64,000 nt of DNA from NCBI GenBank assembly GCA_963966185.1, contig CAWZYM010000076.1, positions 783,501-847,500 of the forward strand, read 5' to 3'. The translations under genes and the position numbers were made by a program. The DNA is from Rhabditoides inermis (taxonomy: Eukaryota; Nematoda; Chromadorea; Rhabditida; Rhabditidae). Numbering within the stretch: position 1 is the first letter of the stretch; the number at the start of each line of letters is the position of its first letter. Positions 37,601 to 47,960 of the stretch are shown here, piece by piece. The notes beneath the pieces are model-generated. The model worked only from the letters and a program-made list of their open reading frames with translations. It was not told the DNA's origin and did no database searches.

Positions 37601-38487
37601 GACACTGTCATCAGTGCGATGACCAATAGATATAATTTGATCATGACCGTTGTTGATTCTGCGTTGTTTAATTTCCTCGCATTGCAGCCTCCCGCCAGCG
37701 CATCAATCCGTCTTCTCTGGTGCGCATCCGACGCACTGTCACCGCCTTCATATCCGTCTTCCTCCTCTGCTGGTCGCCCTACTGGGTGTTCTTCTGGCTA
37801 CTCTCCATCATACCTGTGTCCAGGTAAGAGAGAGGGAGAGAGGGAGGGAGAGAGATAGACTGGTTTGCAGGTTCGTGGTGATTCTTTGCATGCTGGCTCA
37901 CATCCTTCCCTATGTCTCGTGCACAGTGTACCCAATCATGCTCACCGCCGTCAATCGAGGCATTCGCTCCGCCCACTCATCCATCATGGATAGGAAGATG
38001 GCCGAGTTCGCCCGCAAGACCAGTGCACTCCAGGTGGGCGGGGTCACCGGGGGCGTGGATTATCACCGCGTTTAGACCGTTATAATAGCATCTCCCGCAT
38101 TCACTGGTGTCGCGTTACTTATATCGAGCAAGAAATGTAAATGATAATGATAATACGGCATTTTTTTGGTTTCATTCAATGATCTTACTGGTGAGGGATA
38201 TCATGTACAATGTACTTTTAACTTTTCAGAAATGTACATTCCTATTGAAAATAACCACTATTGATTTCAGGCGTTCGCCACGAACGTCGGTGTGATAGGC
38301 GTGTACTTCCGGGTGAGTGGGCGGGGCGAGAGGGGGCGGGGCTAACCCGTGTCGTTTCTAGGTGGGCCGTCTGGGTGAGGAGGAGAGTGAGGGGGCGGGT
38401 CGGCGGTCGGATCTCGCTGAACAGTACTCACTCTGTCCCATTGACTCCCTCCGACAAGAGACTACACCACTCAAATCAATAGCATAG
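31684..38487 (+). CDS. Rhodopsin-type G-protein-coupled receptor
   Basis: Ten exons in one frame (383 aa): 31684-31806, 31861-31923, 32054-32161, 36946-37113, 37159-37261, 37416-37535, 37688-37823, 37871-38033, 38271-38312, 38362-38487. Seven helices are visible: TM1 with GGVGN; TM2 LVLCIADLLVL; the WRFGEACC loop with the TM3 cysteine; TM3 ILNKFVIPLTLVQISII; TM4 VVAGATVISLLV; TM5 GLAFIVGYLLTTAAYVYFYI; TM6 VTAFISVFLLCWSPYWVFFW with the CWxP switch; TM7 ILPYVSCTVYPIMLTAVN. The DRY box appears as NQR and NPxxY as CTVYP, both atypical. Overall it resembles invertebrate peptide/amine receptors; the ligand is unknown. Intron 1 (54 nt) lacks stops and is in frame, so it may be retained. Intron 3 is 4.8 kb and holds a complete antisense gene. 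Confidence 0.85.
32985..34748 (-). CDS. Nematode serpentine chemoreceptor (Srx/Srv-like), nested
   Basis: Nine exons in one frame (about 321 aa): 34661-34748, 34404-34540, 34244-34344, 34055-34201, 33777-33894, 33648-33734, 33409-33481, 33251-33339, 32985-33110. ATG follows TTATTTCAGAAGC. Seven hydrophobic helices; TM3 end IIIIIAVNRYVAICLPHCYS carries the NR-Y-x-A motif of nematode chemoreceptors, followed by CSVRVWYPAY and TM7 VLNALLNSCIFTFFNK. The class (srx, srv or srt) is uncertain. Such receptors usually sit in ciliated sensory neurons. The gene lies wholly inside intron 3 of the plus-strand GPCR and has a disrupted paralogue at 38.6-42.1 kb. Two introns carry CT or GA microsatellites. 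Confidence 0.85.
34363..34399. repeat. CT microsatellite in a chemoreceptor intron
   Basis: Pure CT run between exons 34244-34344 and 34404-34540 of the nested receptor. Confidence 0.92.
34558..34656. repeat. GA microsatellite in a chemoreceptor intron
   Basis: About 100 bp of GA repeat immediately after the GTGAGT donor (sense-strand CT) of the first coding exon. Confidence 0.93.
34958..35627. repeat. Direct duplication upstream of the nested chemoreceptor
   Basis: The segment 34958-35078 (TTACATTGGAAAGTG start, ends CTACAGTTACGG) recurs at about 35504-35625 with scattered differences and an expanded CATA run. Between them, 35398-35472 is a perfect tandem pair of a 36-37 bp unit (GAGTTTCGCCAACTGACCCC start). 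The block sits in the promoter side of the nested receptor and inside the GPCR intron. Confidence 0.75.
35640..36940. other. AT-rich intronic stretch
   Basis: Remainder of GPCR intron 3. AT-rich with short homopolymers; no exon, hairpin or RNA gene recognised. Confidence 0.5.
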
Positions 38488-39726
38488 ACTTCCATAGATA
38501 ATCATCCACAATCTCACACTTCTTCCTTCATTTGGCCAACAGGTATCTAATCTATTGCTTTATGCACGGGTATGTATGATATTTTGAGATATAAACTGAT
38601 GTATCTGATTGGGCGGAGCCAGTGTGGGCGGGGCTTAGTGCAGGATGGTCTTCGTGGTGACTCGGTTCTTTCTGGGCTGATTCGATTGTGATCGATCGTA
38701 TAGCGAGTTTCCGAGAGAGGAAGACTTGCCGCGATGCAACTCCTGAATCGGGGGGGGGGGAGGGGGCGGAGTCAGAGGGGCGGAGTTTCACCTTGTTGAA
38801 CATGAGGAACATGGATGAGTTCAGCAGCGCGTTCATTATCATACAAATCGGAGTGGCTATGAAGGGAAGAGGGGATTCTGAAAATCAATATAAAAAGAGT
38901 AACAATCAATACTTCACCAGTCTGTATGATCATGGGAAAGCAGAAGAAAAATATCCACGAGAACATGAAGAGAAGAGATATGAACATGAACTGAAAAGTT
39001 GGTACGTTTAGAATTGATAGAAAGTTTCTATGCAATCGCCTGCTTCACATATCGCACGTTTTGCGATTTTCTCTTCGAACTCTCCGCCAGCCTCGTGAAT
39101 ATAGCGTACAGGATCTGGAAACAAACAATAAAACGAAGACGTAACCTAACTATCTCACTCTGACATAGCAGAATATGCAGATGAGAGATGTGGTGACATT
39201 GAGGGGAGTGTCTATCGTGTATAGAACATAGTTGAAAGAGTCTGTATACGGATAGAAGAAGGTGTAGACCGGGTACCTGGGAGGAAAGTAGACTCACCCC
39301 CTCCCCCCTTCTTGTTTCTCACCATGGCCTCACACTGCAGCACGACACTACAGTATGACTGACGTGACTGACCGATGGAAACCGCCCATCCAAATACCAG
39401 AATAACAAGCACCTGGAAAAGGAATACTGTGAACAGTGTGAAAAGACTGTCTGTGGCAAAGGAACACAATTTGTCAAAGCTCCCTTCTCCTCTGATGAAC
39501 GAAAAAAACCACTAATCTAATCTCTCTCACCTTTTTAGCAGTGAACACAACATTGTATGACGTCATGCGACAAATGCAAAAGTACCTGAAATAAAAGTCG
39601 CGCTGACAATAATTTTACTATTAGAAAATGTCGGCAAGATTGCATTTGGTGCATGCAAAACTTTAATATGGTGGTCACCATACCGATTGAGGCTGGTGAT
39701 GATGACAATGACACACTGCTGGTACT

Positions 39727-41740
39727 AATAATAATAAGTTTATCGCATGTATGTTTGATAGAGTATGCAAGAAATTGCGGATGGACACTGGCGAAATAGG
39801 TGATAATACGATTGTGTGACAAAGTTAAAAATGGTAAAACTAAAACAAAATGAGGTACTACTGCGCCTTGTTCAAGGGTACTGGCAGAGTGACGGTCACA
39901 TATAATACACGTTGAAATTAAAAGAGACACAAGAAGTGCAGGTGGGACGACGTGTGAGAGACGCCCTGACTCTCCAGTCATGATGCACGAATCCGAGACG
40001 ACGGGAAACCGCTAGAACCAGCCCTGACGAGCTCTCTAAACCGCCCCGCATCCCTCACTCCCACGATTTCAGATGAAAGGCTATTCCAGAAACTATGTGC
40101 TCTATAAATGCTCGTGAGTAGTCTGTTCGCTGGATCAAAACAAGGGACAATGCGCAAACTATGTGAGTGTCTGGAGGATGTTGGAATTACATTGAATACA
40201 CCATCAGATTCAAAAGGCAAAACTCGGTGAGTGACTTTGTATATGAACGTGACGTCATTGATGAAACGACGGGACTCGAGAGTTTCAAGTCCCAGCAGGC
40301 GGAGACGCTCAGAGTATCCAAGAGATAGGTGACCAGCTCGTTGGCAAATGCGACGGGTAAAATACCTTTGCACGCCTTCAAGCAGATTCACCAAACGCAC
40401 GCTAGTTGGGTTCCACAACTCAGTACAATATTCCAACTTGCATCGGAAATATGTAACATATGCTCTCACTAAGACAGTGAGATTTCGCGTGTGATATGCC
40501 CTCAGAAAGTTATTGATCGACCACAGGGCGTTGTTTGCTATACGAGAGATATGAGTGTCAAAGCCAAGACTGTCAGAGATCCATACACCTAAGTCTTTCA
40601 CGCAGACAGTGGCTTCGAGAGGTGTGCCGCCAGCACAATACACAAAACGCGGATTTCTTTTACCCAAATGAAGAATGTACGTTTTAGAGGTTGAAATGGT
40701 GAGTCCCCACTTGCGCGACCAATTGTTAACCGCGTCTACTGCTGCCTGGAAGGCGGAGTGCGCCGACACATCAGACGGGTCAAACGAGAAATAGACCTTG
40801 AGGTCATCCGCATACAACACGCAGTGCATACCAGTTGGAAGTGATCTCACTATGTCGTTTATATAGATGTTAAACAAGAGAGGGCCAAGACAGCTGCCCT
40901 GAGGCACACCACAGTTCACTTGCCTGGGGGCAGACAGTGAATCTCCAATAAGAACGTGGGTCGTCCGGTCACACAAAAAGCTCTTGATCCAAGAGAGAGC
41001 ATTGCCACGGATACCAATAGAGTGAAGTTTGTCAAAAAGCATAGAGTGATTTATGGTATCGAATGCCTTCTTGTAATCAACATAGAGACAATCAACTACT
41101 TTTCCATCAGTGAGGTCGCGCGCCCAGTGAGAGTGACACTGCACGAGTTGTGCTGCGGTGGACCGACCTTTACGGAATCCGTACTGGTGACGCGATAGGA
41201 GGCAATTGTGTTCTAAGAATTCAGTGATCTGAGATACAACAATTCGTTCCAAAACCTTACTGATGGTAGAGGTGAGAGTGATGGGTCTATAGTTAGACAC
41301 GTCATGGGTAGGACCGCTTTTATGAATCGGCTTGATGTAACCCAGACGCCATATATCTGGAACTGCGCAAACGGACACGGATTGTTGGAACAAAAGAGAT
41401 AGTGGAATTGCAATCGTGTCAATCGTATGCTTGATGAAAGTATGAGTGATTCCATCCGGGGATGTATTCACCTTACTCGCCATACCACGTATCACCTTGC
41501 AGACAATACTCGGTGAGACGTCAATGTGAGAGAGACACGCGGCAGAGAGGGAGAGAGGTACCAACAGACGGTGGACAGAACACCCACAACCAGCGTCCAT
41601 CGAACAGGGACGAAGAACGACTGGAGAGAATGAGATCACGTGTGCTTGCTACAGTCAGAATCACAGTTTTCTCCGGGATAGTTATTTGCGAACATGGCAA
41701 TGCAATCACAACAATTTCAAAGAGTATGCATAGGCCGAGG
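39727..41740 (-). mobile_element. 5'-truncated CR1/Jockey-like LINE with reverse transcriptase
   Basis: Longest open frame 39978-41639 (553 codons). Reverse-transcriptase landmarks: FRKGRSTAAQL, YVDYKKAFDTINHSML, GVPQGSCLGPLLFNIYINDI and the catalytic LYADDLKVY box. C-terminal region ends FPSSRIRAS. The apurinic endonuclease domain expected upstream is absent and the frame breaks before 41639, so it is truncated and inactive in cis. The 3' UTR ends in a TTA repeat abutting coding sequence of the chemoreceptor pseudogene, on the same strand. The 5' junction (about 41.7 kb) is uncertain. The copy at 26222-26925 belongs to the same family. Confidence 0.88.
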
Positions 41741-41781
41741 GGAAAATGAGATAATGTTTGCTACCTGCGCGGCTATTGCCA

Positions 41782-41867
41782 GGGGGTAGGAATATGCGAA
41801 TATGCCCCCACTTTTTTTTCAATTTTCCCCAGGCAACCGGGAAAAGTGGGGGCATATGCCTACCCCC
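41782..41867. mobile_element. 86-bp fold-back insertion with 7-8 bp target duplication
   Basis: GGGGGTAGG...CATATGCCCCCACTTTT at one end is inverted at the other, leaving a loop of about 20 bp. ATTGCCA(G) occurs at 41775-41782 and 41868-41875, exactly flanking the element. It interrupts the TM2 exon of the chemoreceptor pseudogene: removing it and one repeat restores ...LVLAIAAQ before a GTAGCA donor, as in the paralogue. A 7-8 bp TSD is typical of hAT-like or P-like elements, but the termini are not diagnostic. Confidence 0.85.
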
Positions 41868-42121
41868 ATTGCCAGTACGAGATAGAGTATGAGGAGCCCT
41901 CCGAAGAGTTGCGAGCTCTGCTGGCTGAACACTATCCGGCAGACGACCGAGTGCGGGTGGCGGGAGGAGAGCAGACCGCGCCGGAACAGAGACATTGGGG
42001 AAGGTCGGTTATGACTTATGCCCTTATGCGGACAGCGGTTGGCCTCACCGAGTACGTTGACCGCGACGGCTGGAAGGAGGGGAACGAATACACCCACTGC
42101 TACCCACTGATGCTCTTTCAT

Positions 42122-43005
42122 ATGAAACGACGGAATCCCGTTTGCAAGGTGGAAAAGAAGGACAGTGAAAGAAAATCAGGAGTACGGCACATCCTAGCCC
42201 AATGTGTCAATGTCAAGGATCAAGCGATCTCTGTGCGAGAACAGCCCAACATGCGAGGGACGATGTGAGTGACATTGTAGTGTGGAGGAGCGATTCTAGA
42301 AACTCCTGGCAGCATGCGTGATTGAGAGAGCCAAACATCAAGTTCGAAATGTAGCGGGCAGAAGGGTACATACAATAGGGCTAGAGAACGTTCAAACAAT
42401 CGAGGATAAAGGATAAAGAAACGAATACATTATGGTATGTAAGGACATTCGATACCGGAGGAGAAGAGAGGATAAAAACTGTTTGGTTCACGCGGGCAGC
42501 AATAAAAGTGAGGGATTGAGGACTTTCTTTCAAAAGTATGAACATGTTTCACTAAAGAAGTCGAATATGAGCAGTTATTATAACTTTTTGTGAAATAGTT
42601 TGAAAAGTTTTCTCCTGCACAGAATGAATTCGATTGTCTGACAGCTCTCAAAAGGTAATAGACGGCAGACGAGGATTGGAAATGTCTGCAAGTTGGTGTG
42701 CTGGAAGGAACAAGTGCGAGCTTGCGCCAAAGATATTGATGACGTGTGTGAATGACTTGTGGACGAGGCGCGTGCTTGTAACCGACGAAGAGAAGCCGAC
42801 GTGTAACCGACGACACGAAGTGGACAGTCGAGTTCAAGAACATTCCAACAATTCAAATCATAAAATACATTTATTCACCGGAACAACACTTTTAAACATT
42901 TTAACGCCTTATCACACACCGAAATCCAGTAATATACTAACAACAACACAGCGATGCATACTGTAACCTATATCATTCTCCTCCCTCCCTCCCTCCCTCC
43001 CTCTC
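42122..43005. other. Interval between chemoreceptor pseudogene and the charged-protein gene
   Basis: No supported exon. It holds the 5' flank of the pseudogene and 3' flank of the gene at 43006-43769. Confidence 0.45.
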
Positions 43006-43769
43006 CTATATCTTGTATGGCATCTCATAAGACGGAATGGCGGCGCTGCTCTTGCTGCTGCTACTCTTGGCTGTGTCCTGCGGACTCGCCTCCCTCTTCT
43101 CCTTCCCCTCCCGCCGCGCCTTCTCCCGCTGCTCCTTCTCCTTCTTCTCCTTCAACTGCTTCTCCTCCTTGTCCATCTCCATTCGACTGCGCTGCGAGAT
43201 CCAAAGACGCTCCACCGCCGACGGAAGCTCCCTCTCAGCGTCAGACACCACACGCTCCGCGGTGCGGGTAGACTCCTGCAGAGGGAAGGGTGAGAGAGAG
43301 AGAGAGAGAGAGAGGGGGGAGGGAGGGAGAGAGAGGGGGGGGTTGTGTACCTTCTTCGACTTCTCTTTCTTGTGTTCGGCTGCTGTCTTGGTAGATGTGC
43401 TGTACATGGGAATCGGTCCCTCATTCGAGAACTCCTGCGGATCCTTGTCCCTGCAACAAAATCGATAATCAATCGATACCCAGTCGATCAACACCTGTCA
43501 CTCTTGTCTGGATCGGTCTTCAGTTCAGCCACGTTCTTCAGTGTGTCATCGTCCGCCGTACCAGAGCCTGCAATTGAATCAATCGATAATCGATCGATAC
43601 TCTCGTACCTACCTGCGAGTAGCAACCCCTTGGGTGGCGGTGGCAGTTCCCTGGGCGCTGACTTGCCACTCTTGTCATCCACTCTGAATGGGAGAGGGTG
43701 GATGAGGAGAGGGAGACCCACTCACCCTGCACTCGCTCTCCACTCGGCGTCTGGTTGTAGGTCGTCCAT
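43006..43769 (-). CDS. Small highly charged coiled-coil protein, function unknown
   Basis: Five exons in one frame (185 aa): 43726-43769, 43613-43683, 43495-43567, 43351-43450, 43006-43275. The N-terminal half has a proline run (PRELPPPPKGLLL) and DKDPQEFSNEGPIPMYSTST. The C-terminal half is a long charged helix (MEMDKEEKQLKEKKEKEQRE and onward), then a serine tract and the end YEMPYKI. No signal peptide, membrane segment or catalytic motif. Composition suggests a nuclear or cytosolic scaffold, but I do not recognise the family. It lies 370 bp downstream of calnexin on the same strand. Confidence 0.75.
43290..43341. repeat. GA/GGGA microsatellite in an intron
   Basis: Fills the 75-nt intron between exons 43006-43275 and 43351-43450. 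Confidence 0.85.
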
Positions 43770-44111
43770 TATGGGGCGTGGTCACAGAGGGCGGGGCCTA
43801 CACCACCCGGCCACCTCCTATTACCAACACTCCAGGACTGGCGCAGTATAGTCGTCATTCCTACACCACACCTCCCACCCTCGAATGCAAATCCCAATTC
43901 CGCAAACTCAACCACTCAAACAAAATTTATCATCTTTCGCAAATCGTCATCAAAAACAGATCAACAATGAAACGAGCCACACCACTGAGCTCCGATAAAT
44001 ATTGAATAAATTACCTAGCAAATGTGCAAATGGATCAACAGTTGGTCGTCACCTGTGGGGTGCGAGTGAAAGAGGGAATGGACCGCGTTGGAGGGAGGGG
44101 GACTAGGGGGC

Positions 44112-44139
44112 ATGGATGGATGGATGGATGGATGGATGG
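44112..44139. repeat. ATGG tetranucleotide repeat
   Basis: About six ATGG units just after the calnexin stop codon, in its 3' UTR. Confidence 0.9.
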
Positions 44140-44142
44140 GGC

Positions 44143-46554
44143 TCAGTCCGCGCGGCGCACCTTCCTCTTCGTCACCACAGGAGACTTCTTCTCCTTCTCG
44201 GGCGCCGGCTCAGAGTCCGAGCCGGAGTCGTCCTCGATGTCGGCCCGCGTCGCTCCTCCCTTGGCCGGGCTGCCCTGCTCCCTCTGCTCCTCCTCCTCCT
44301 GCTGCTGCTCCTTGTCCTCCTCTTCCTCGATCACATCCTCGCTGTCGTCGACCAGGTTCGGCACCTGCTCGTCGTCCTCGGTCGGCTCGTCCGTCTTCTT
44401 CTTGTATCCCTCCAGGGGATCCTTGTTCGTGCTCTTCTTTCCGAAGCAGAAGATGGAGATGAGGATGACGGGGATGAGAACACACAGCACGTACACGGCC
44501 CACAGCCACGGCCGCTCCTGCAAGGCCCACAGTGAGGGGGAGGGGGGATGGGAGGGGGCGTACCTTGGTGGCGTCGACGATTCCCTGCAGCATGCCGGGC
44601 GGTGCGTTGTGGGCTGCGAGGCGGGCCTCCTCGGACGCGCGCACCGCATACGTCTGCTGGGCCAGCGAGTCCGCCACCTCCTCGCTACCACACACCAACA
44701 CGTTGTCTGCAACACACACTCATTCATCACGCCCCTCCCTCCCCCTCCTTCCACTCACCGAACATGATGTTGTTGCTCATCGTCCACAGCTCGATTCCAA
44801 TGGCTGCGATGGGATCGAGTCCGGCAAAGGGCTGCGGCTCGAAGAAGTGGGGGTTGTCGATCATGCGGGGCGCCCAGACGCCCTTGTAGGCGGGGTTCTT
44901 GACGCGGGGGCGCAGCCACTTGCCCTTGTAGAGGGGGTTGGTCTTCTCGGGCCTCTTCCACTCTCCGCAGCCGCTCCTCCCGGCGCACGCGGGGTTGTCG
45001 ACCATGGGCGGCTCCCACTCTCCGTCCATCTCCTCGTCCCAATCGGACGGCTTCACTGCCTCCGGGTCCGCCAGCAGCGGCTGCTGCAACCACCACACAC
45101 TCCCTCCCCCTCTTCCCCTCTTCCACTCACCTCATCGTCCAGCCAGTCGCTCGGCTTGACTGCGTCGTCGTCGATGACAGTCTTGGGCTGCGACTCGTCC
45201 CAGTCATCGGGCTTCACCGCAGACTCGTCCTCGATCTCCTCCCTCTCGTCCCAGTCGGCAGGCTTGTGGTCCTCCGGGTCGGCGATCTGCTGCGGCGGAG
45301 TCAGCGACGGAACCAGGTCCTGCAACACAACACCGTCACACCCACCCACAGCCAAGTTGTGCACGCACCTTGACGACGTTCCCCGACATGATCTTTGCCT
45401 TGTCGACGGAGACGGCGAAGGTTCCGTCGGAGTGGAGGACGAGGCGGTAGAGATGGGTCTTGTGGTCGTCCCAGTACGATGATCCGAGCCCGTTCGGCTG
45501 CGCAGCGTGGTGCTCGGACACGGTGTCGTTCTTCGGGTTCTTGTAGCGCATGATGAAGTGCACCTCAAACAACACGATTCACTCATTTCAAGGCAAACAG
45601 TACCAGTGTCAGGAGTGCCACTTCAACAAGACGCTGCTCACCTTTCCAGTGGGGGAGCACTTGTCGGGTCCGAACATGATCGTGTAGGGGGTCTTGTCCT
45701 GGAACGCCGCCAGATCCTTCTCCGCTCCCGACGACAGCAGCTTCACATAGCCACCTCCGCACTCCTGACCCTCCTCGTACTTCACCTCGAACCTGCACGA
45801 GTTTCGTACGCATGAATACGCTATACTTGCTGTATGTAAAAGTACAACTCACTGTACAACGAGGGGTTTCTCATCGTCGTCGAATGCGAAGGGCTTGTCG
45901 AGGCGGGCTGCGATGGCATGGTGGCGGGCCTTGCTGCGGACAACCAGTCCGAGGTCGCCCTCGATAGACACCTCCGACGGAGCCGCGATCTCCCACACTC
46001 CTACAAGTATCCCCCATTTGAAATATCATCGCTCCACTATACGCTTAGATATGCAAATTGGCAGGGCACTTTCGGTGGCGGTGCCCCTAATTGGGATCGA
46101 GTGTGCGGCAGCGGGGGCATATGCATATCGGGGCCACTCACTCACCCGCAATCCCAACCAATTATAATCCGCGCACGCATTCAACCCGCCAGCAACCGGC
46201 CCACATCAACACACAACCAGTATTGCAAAGTCATAAAAAGAGATCTATGCGTGCTAGCTATGTGTTCGTACCGTTGTACTTGGCGATGTCGGAGTCGACG
46301 TCGTCCTTCTTGGCAGTGCTCGGCACCCAGCGCTTGCCCAGATCCGATGCCGACGGGAAGTAGTCGAAGAAGTTCACTTCGCCCTCCACAGACGGTGCAG
46401 TGAACTTGGACGGAACGAACGACTCCTGTAACAATAGCTTCATGAAGATCTTCCAGCATTTCCAGCATGTTCCCCTTTCCCCTACCTTGTCCTCGTCGTC
46501 GGCACGTACGGCCACGACGGCGACGGCCGCAACTAGCAGCCACGCAACGCGCAT
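44143..46554 (-). CDS. cnx-1: Calnexin, ER lectin chaperone
   Basis: Nine exons in one frame (582 aa): 46486-46554, 46272-46425, 45853-46000, 45642-45792, 45369-45563, 45131-45319, 44759-45083, 44564-44706, 44143-44517. Signal peptide [18 protein letters not shown]. Lectin domain motifs [18 protein letters not shown] and [13 protein letters not shown]. The P-domain has four type-1 repeats ([44 protein letters not shown]) and type-2 repeats ([38 protein letters not shown]). A C-terminal membrane segment ([20 protein letters not shown], about 460-480) is followed by an acidic cytosolic tail ending KRKVRRAD, a basic ER-retention-like end. Calnexin retains monoglucosylated glycoproteins for folding. 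ATG follows TTTGTGCAG. PAN3 lies upstream on the same strand. Confidence 0.97.
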
Positions 46555-47960
46555 TCACTGCACAAACCATTATTACAACACAGAAGAATGATACGGCTCA
46601 AAAAGTACATGTCACGGACACGGACGCGTGAGAATTGGCTTAGCAATCGGATTGGTCGATTGTCGATTCGTATCGGGTGCGGAGGGATATTAAAAAACGA
46701 ACCCAACTCTATTACGAAATCATAGCTCCATTTTTACGATAAAAGGGGACAAGCGTTTCAGAGTGCGCAACCACACACGAAGATCACCTTAGAAACCGAA
46801 ATGACCGACCATTGAGACTGAGTGAGAGTGAGAAGCTATGAAGATTACTACCGTCTCATAAGGGGCTACAATGCATAACCAGTGTTATAATACTACAAGA
46901 ATCGATATGATACACTATCGGAAACGAAAAGTTTCAATTGTAAATTACAAATTAATAGGAAAATCAGGTGTCCTACGAAATAAGGTGTGCGTGCATATGC
47001 ACCATTTATACAGTGAGGGGTGGGGTAACACCTGCAAACTAACGAAACAAAAAGAACAATTTCAACGTCGTACAACAAAGAAATTCAGTACGATTGAAAA
47101 GAACATGACCACCGAAATGAATGATGACGTCACGATAAAAAAAAGAGATCAACACTATACACTAACAAACACTAATACAGAATGAACAATTTTTGTGTTC
47201 TTAACTACTTTGAATATGCCTCAAATCACATTCGTAGACCTACTAGAGGACACACGCAGGGCACGGCCTATGCTAATGTCCAATACGAGCATCGTAGAAT
47301 GTGCTCGACACTGCCCGGTCGATCAGGCGCAGACGACGAGAGTGAACAGACACGCAGTGATCACTAGACTTCAAACTACAGCCGCCATGCATGCGAGCGG
47401 TCCAGTGAACACAAAAAAATAAGACGAGTAATTTTCCAATTTTATTCATGTTTTTGTATGAAATGATGACAAATATAAAATTGGCGATTGTACAAGCATG
47501 GAACAACGCTAACGACGTAATACTAGAACAACAAAGAGAAAGTGTGTGGGGGAATAGAAGAGATAGAGCTACCGTATTAGGGAGGGGTGAGTGGGGAGTG
47601 TGAGAATGCACAACAGACACGAACCAACAACAGGGTGGACGGTGCGGGGGAAAGAGGACTGGAGAGGACCCTCGCAGAATCGCCAGCCGGCCACAAGAGC
47701 AGCAGCTACACATACACACCCAACACGACGGGACAGGAGGAGAGATAAGAGACAGCACACAACAACAATACAAAACTACAACCGACAAACTCACAACGAA
47801 CTCAAAATACATGCTGGGCGGGTGTCGAGAGATTATGCTCGACGTTGTACGAACATGCAAACCGGAGAGGGGAGAGGAGGAAGGGAGAGGGGGACAGGGA
47901 AAAAGGGGAAGGGCATGGGTGGGGAGTGGGCGGGAGCTTAGCGCTTAGTGTGGCGAGGAG
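46555..47960. other. Interval between calnexin and PAN3
   Basis: 1.4 kb with no supported exon; it contains the calnexin promoter side and PAN3 3' flank. The distance is larger than usual inside a nematode operon (about 100-300 bp). Confidence 0.5.

Larger units (their letters stand above)
38635..42121 (-). pseudogene. Disrupted paralogue of the nested serpentine chemoreceptor
   Basis: It has the same exon order and phases as the gene at 32985-34748. First exon 42049-42121 (MKEHQWVAVGVFVPLL); second exon at about 41.77-41.97 kb (CRIVFSQQSSQLFGGLLILY); remnant of exon 3 at about 39683-39725 (CVIVIITSLNR); then YFCICRMTSYNVVF (about 39.54-39.59), a TM4 exon (39.35-39.41), YPVYTFFYPYTDSFNYVLY (39.17-39.28), exon 39.03-39.12, FMFISLLFMFSWIFFFCFP (about 38.92-39.0), MNALLNSSMFLMFNK (38.79-38.87) and a C-terminal exon ending TAA at 38635. 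Damage: an 86-bp fold-back element in exon 2, a LINE joined directly to exon 3, a GC instead of GT donor after VRYVKQ that runs into a stop, and a phase mismatch before YPVYTF. It cannot make a normal receptor. Confidence 0.8.

Noticed and set aside
44532..45482. 316-codon plus-strand frame opposite calnexin
   Set aside because: It is the antisense shadow of calnexin exons and runs through their splice junctions.
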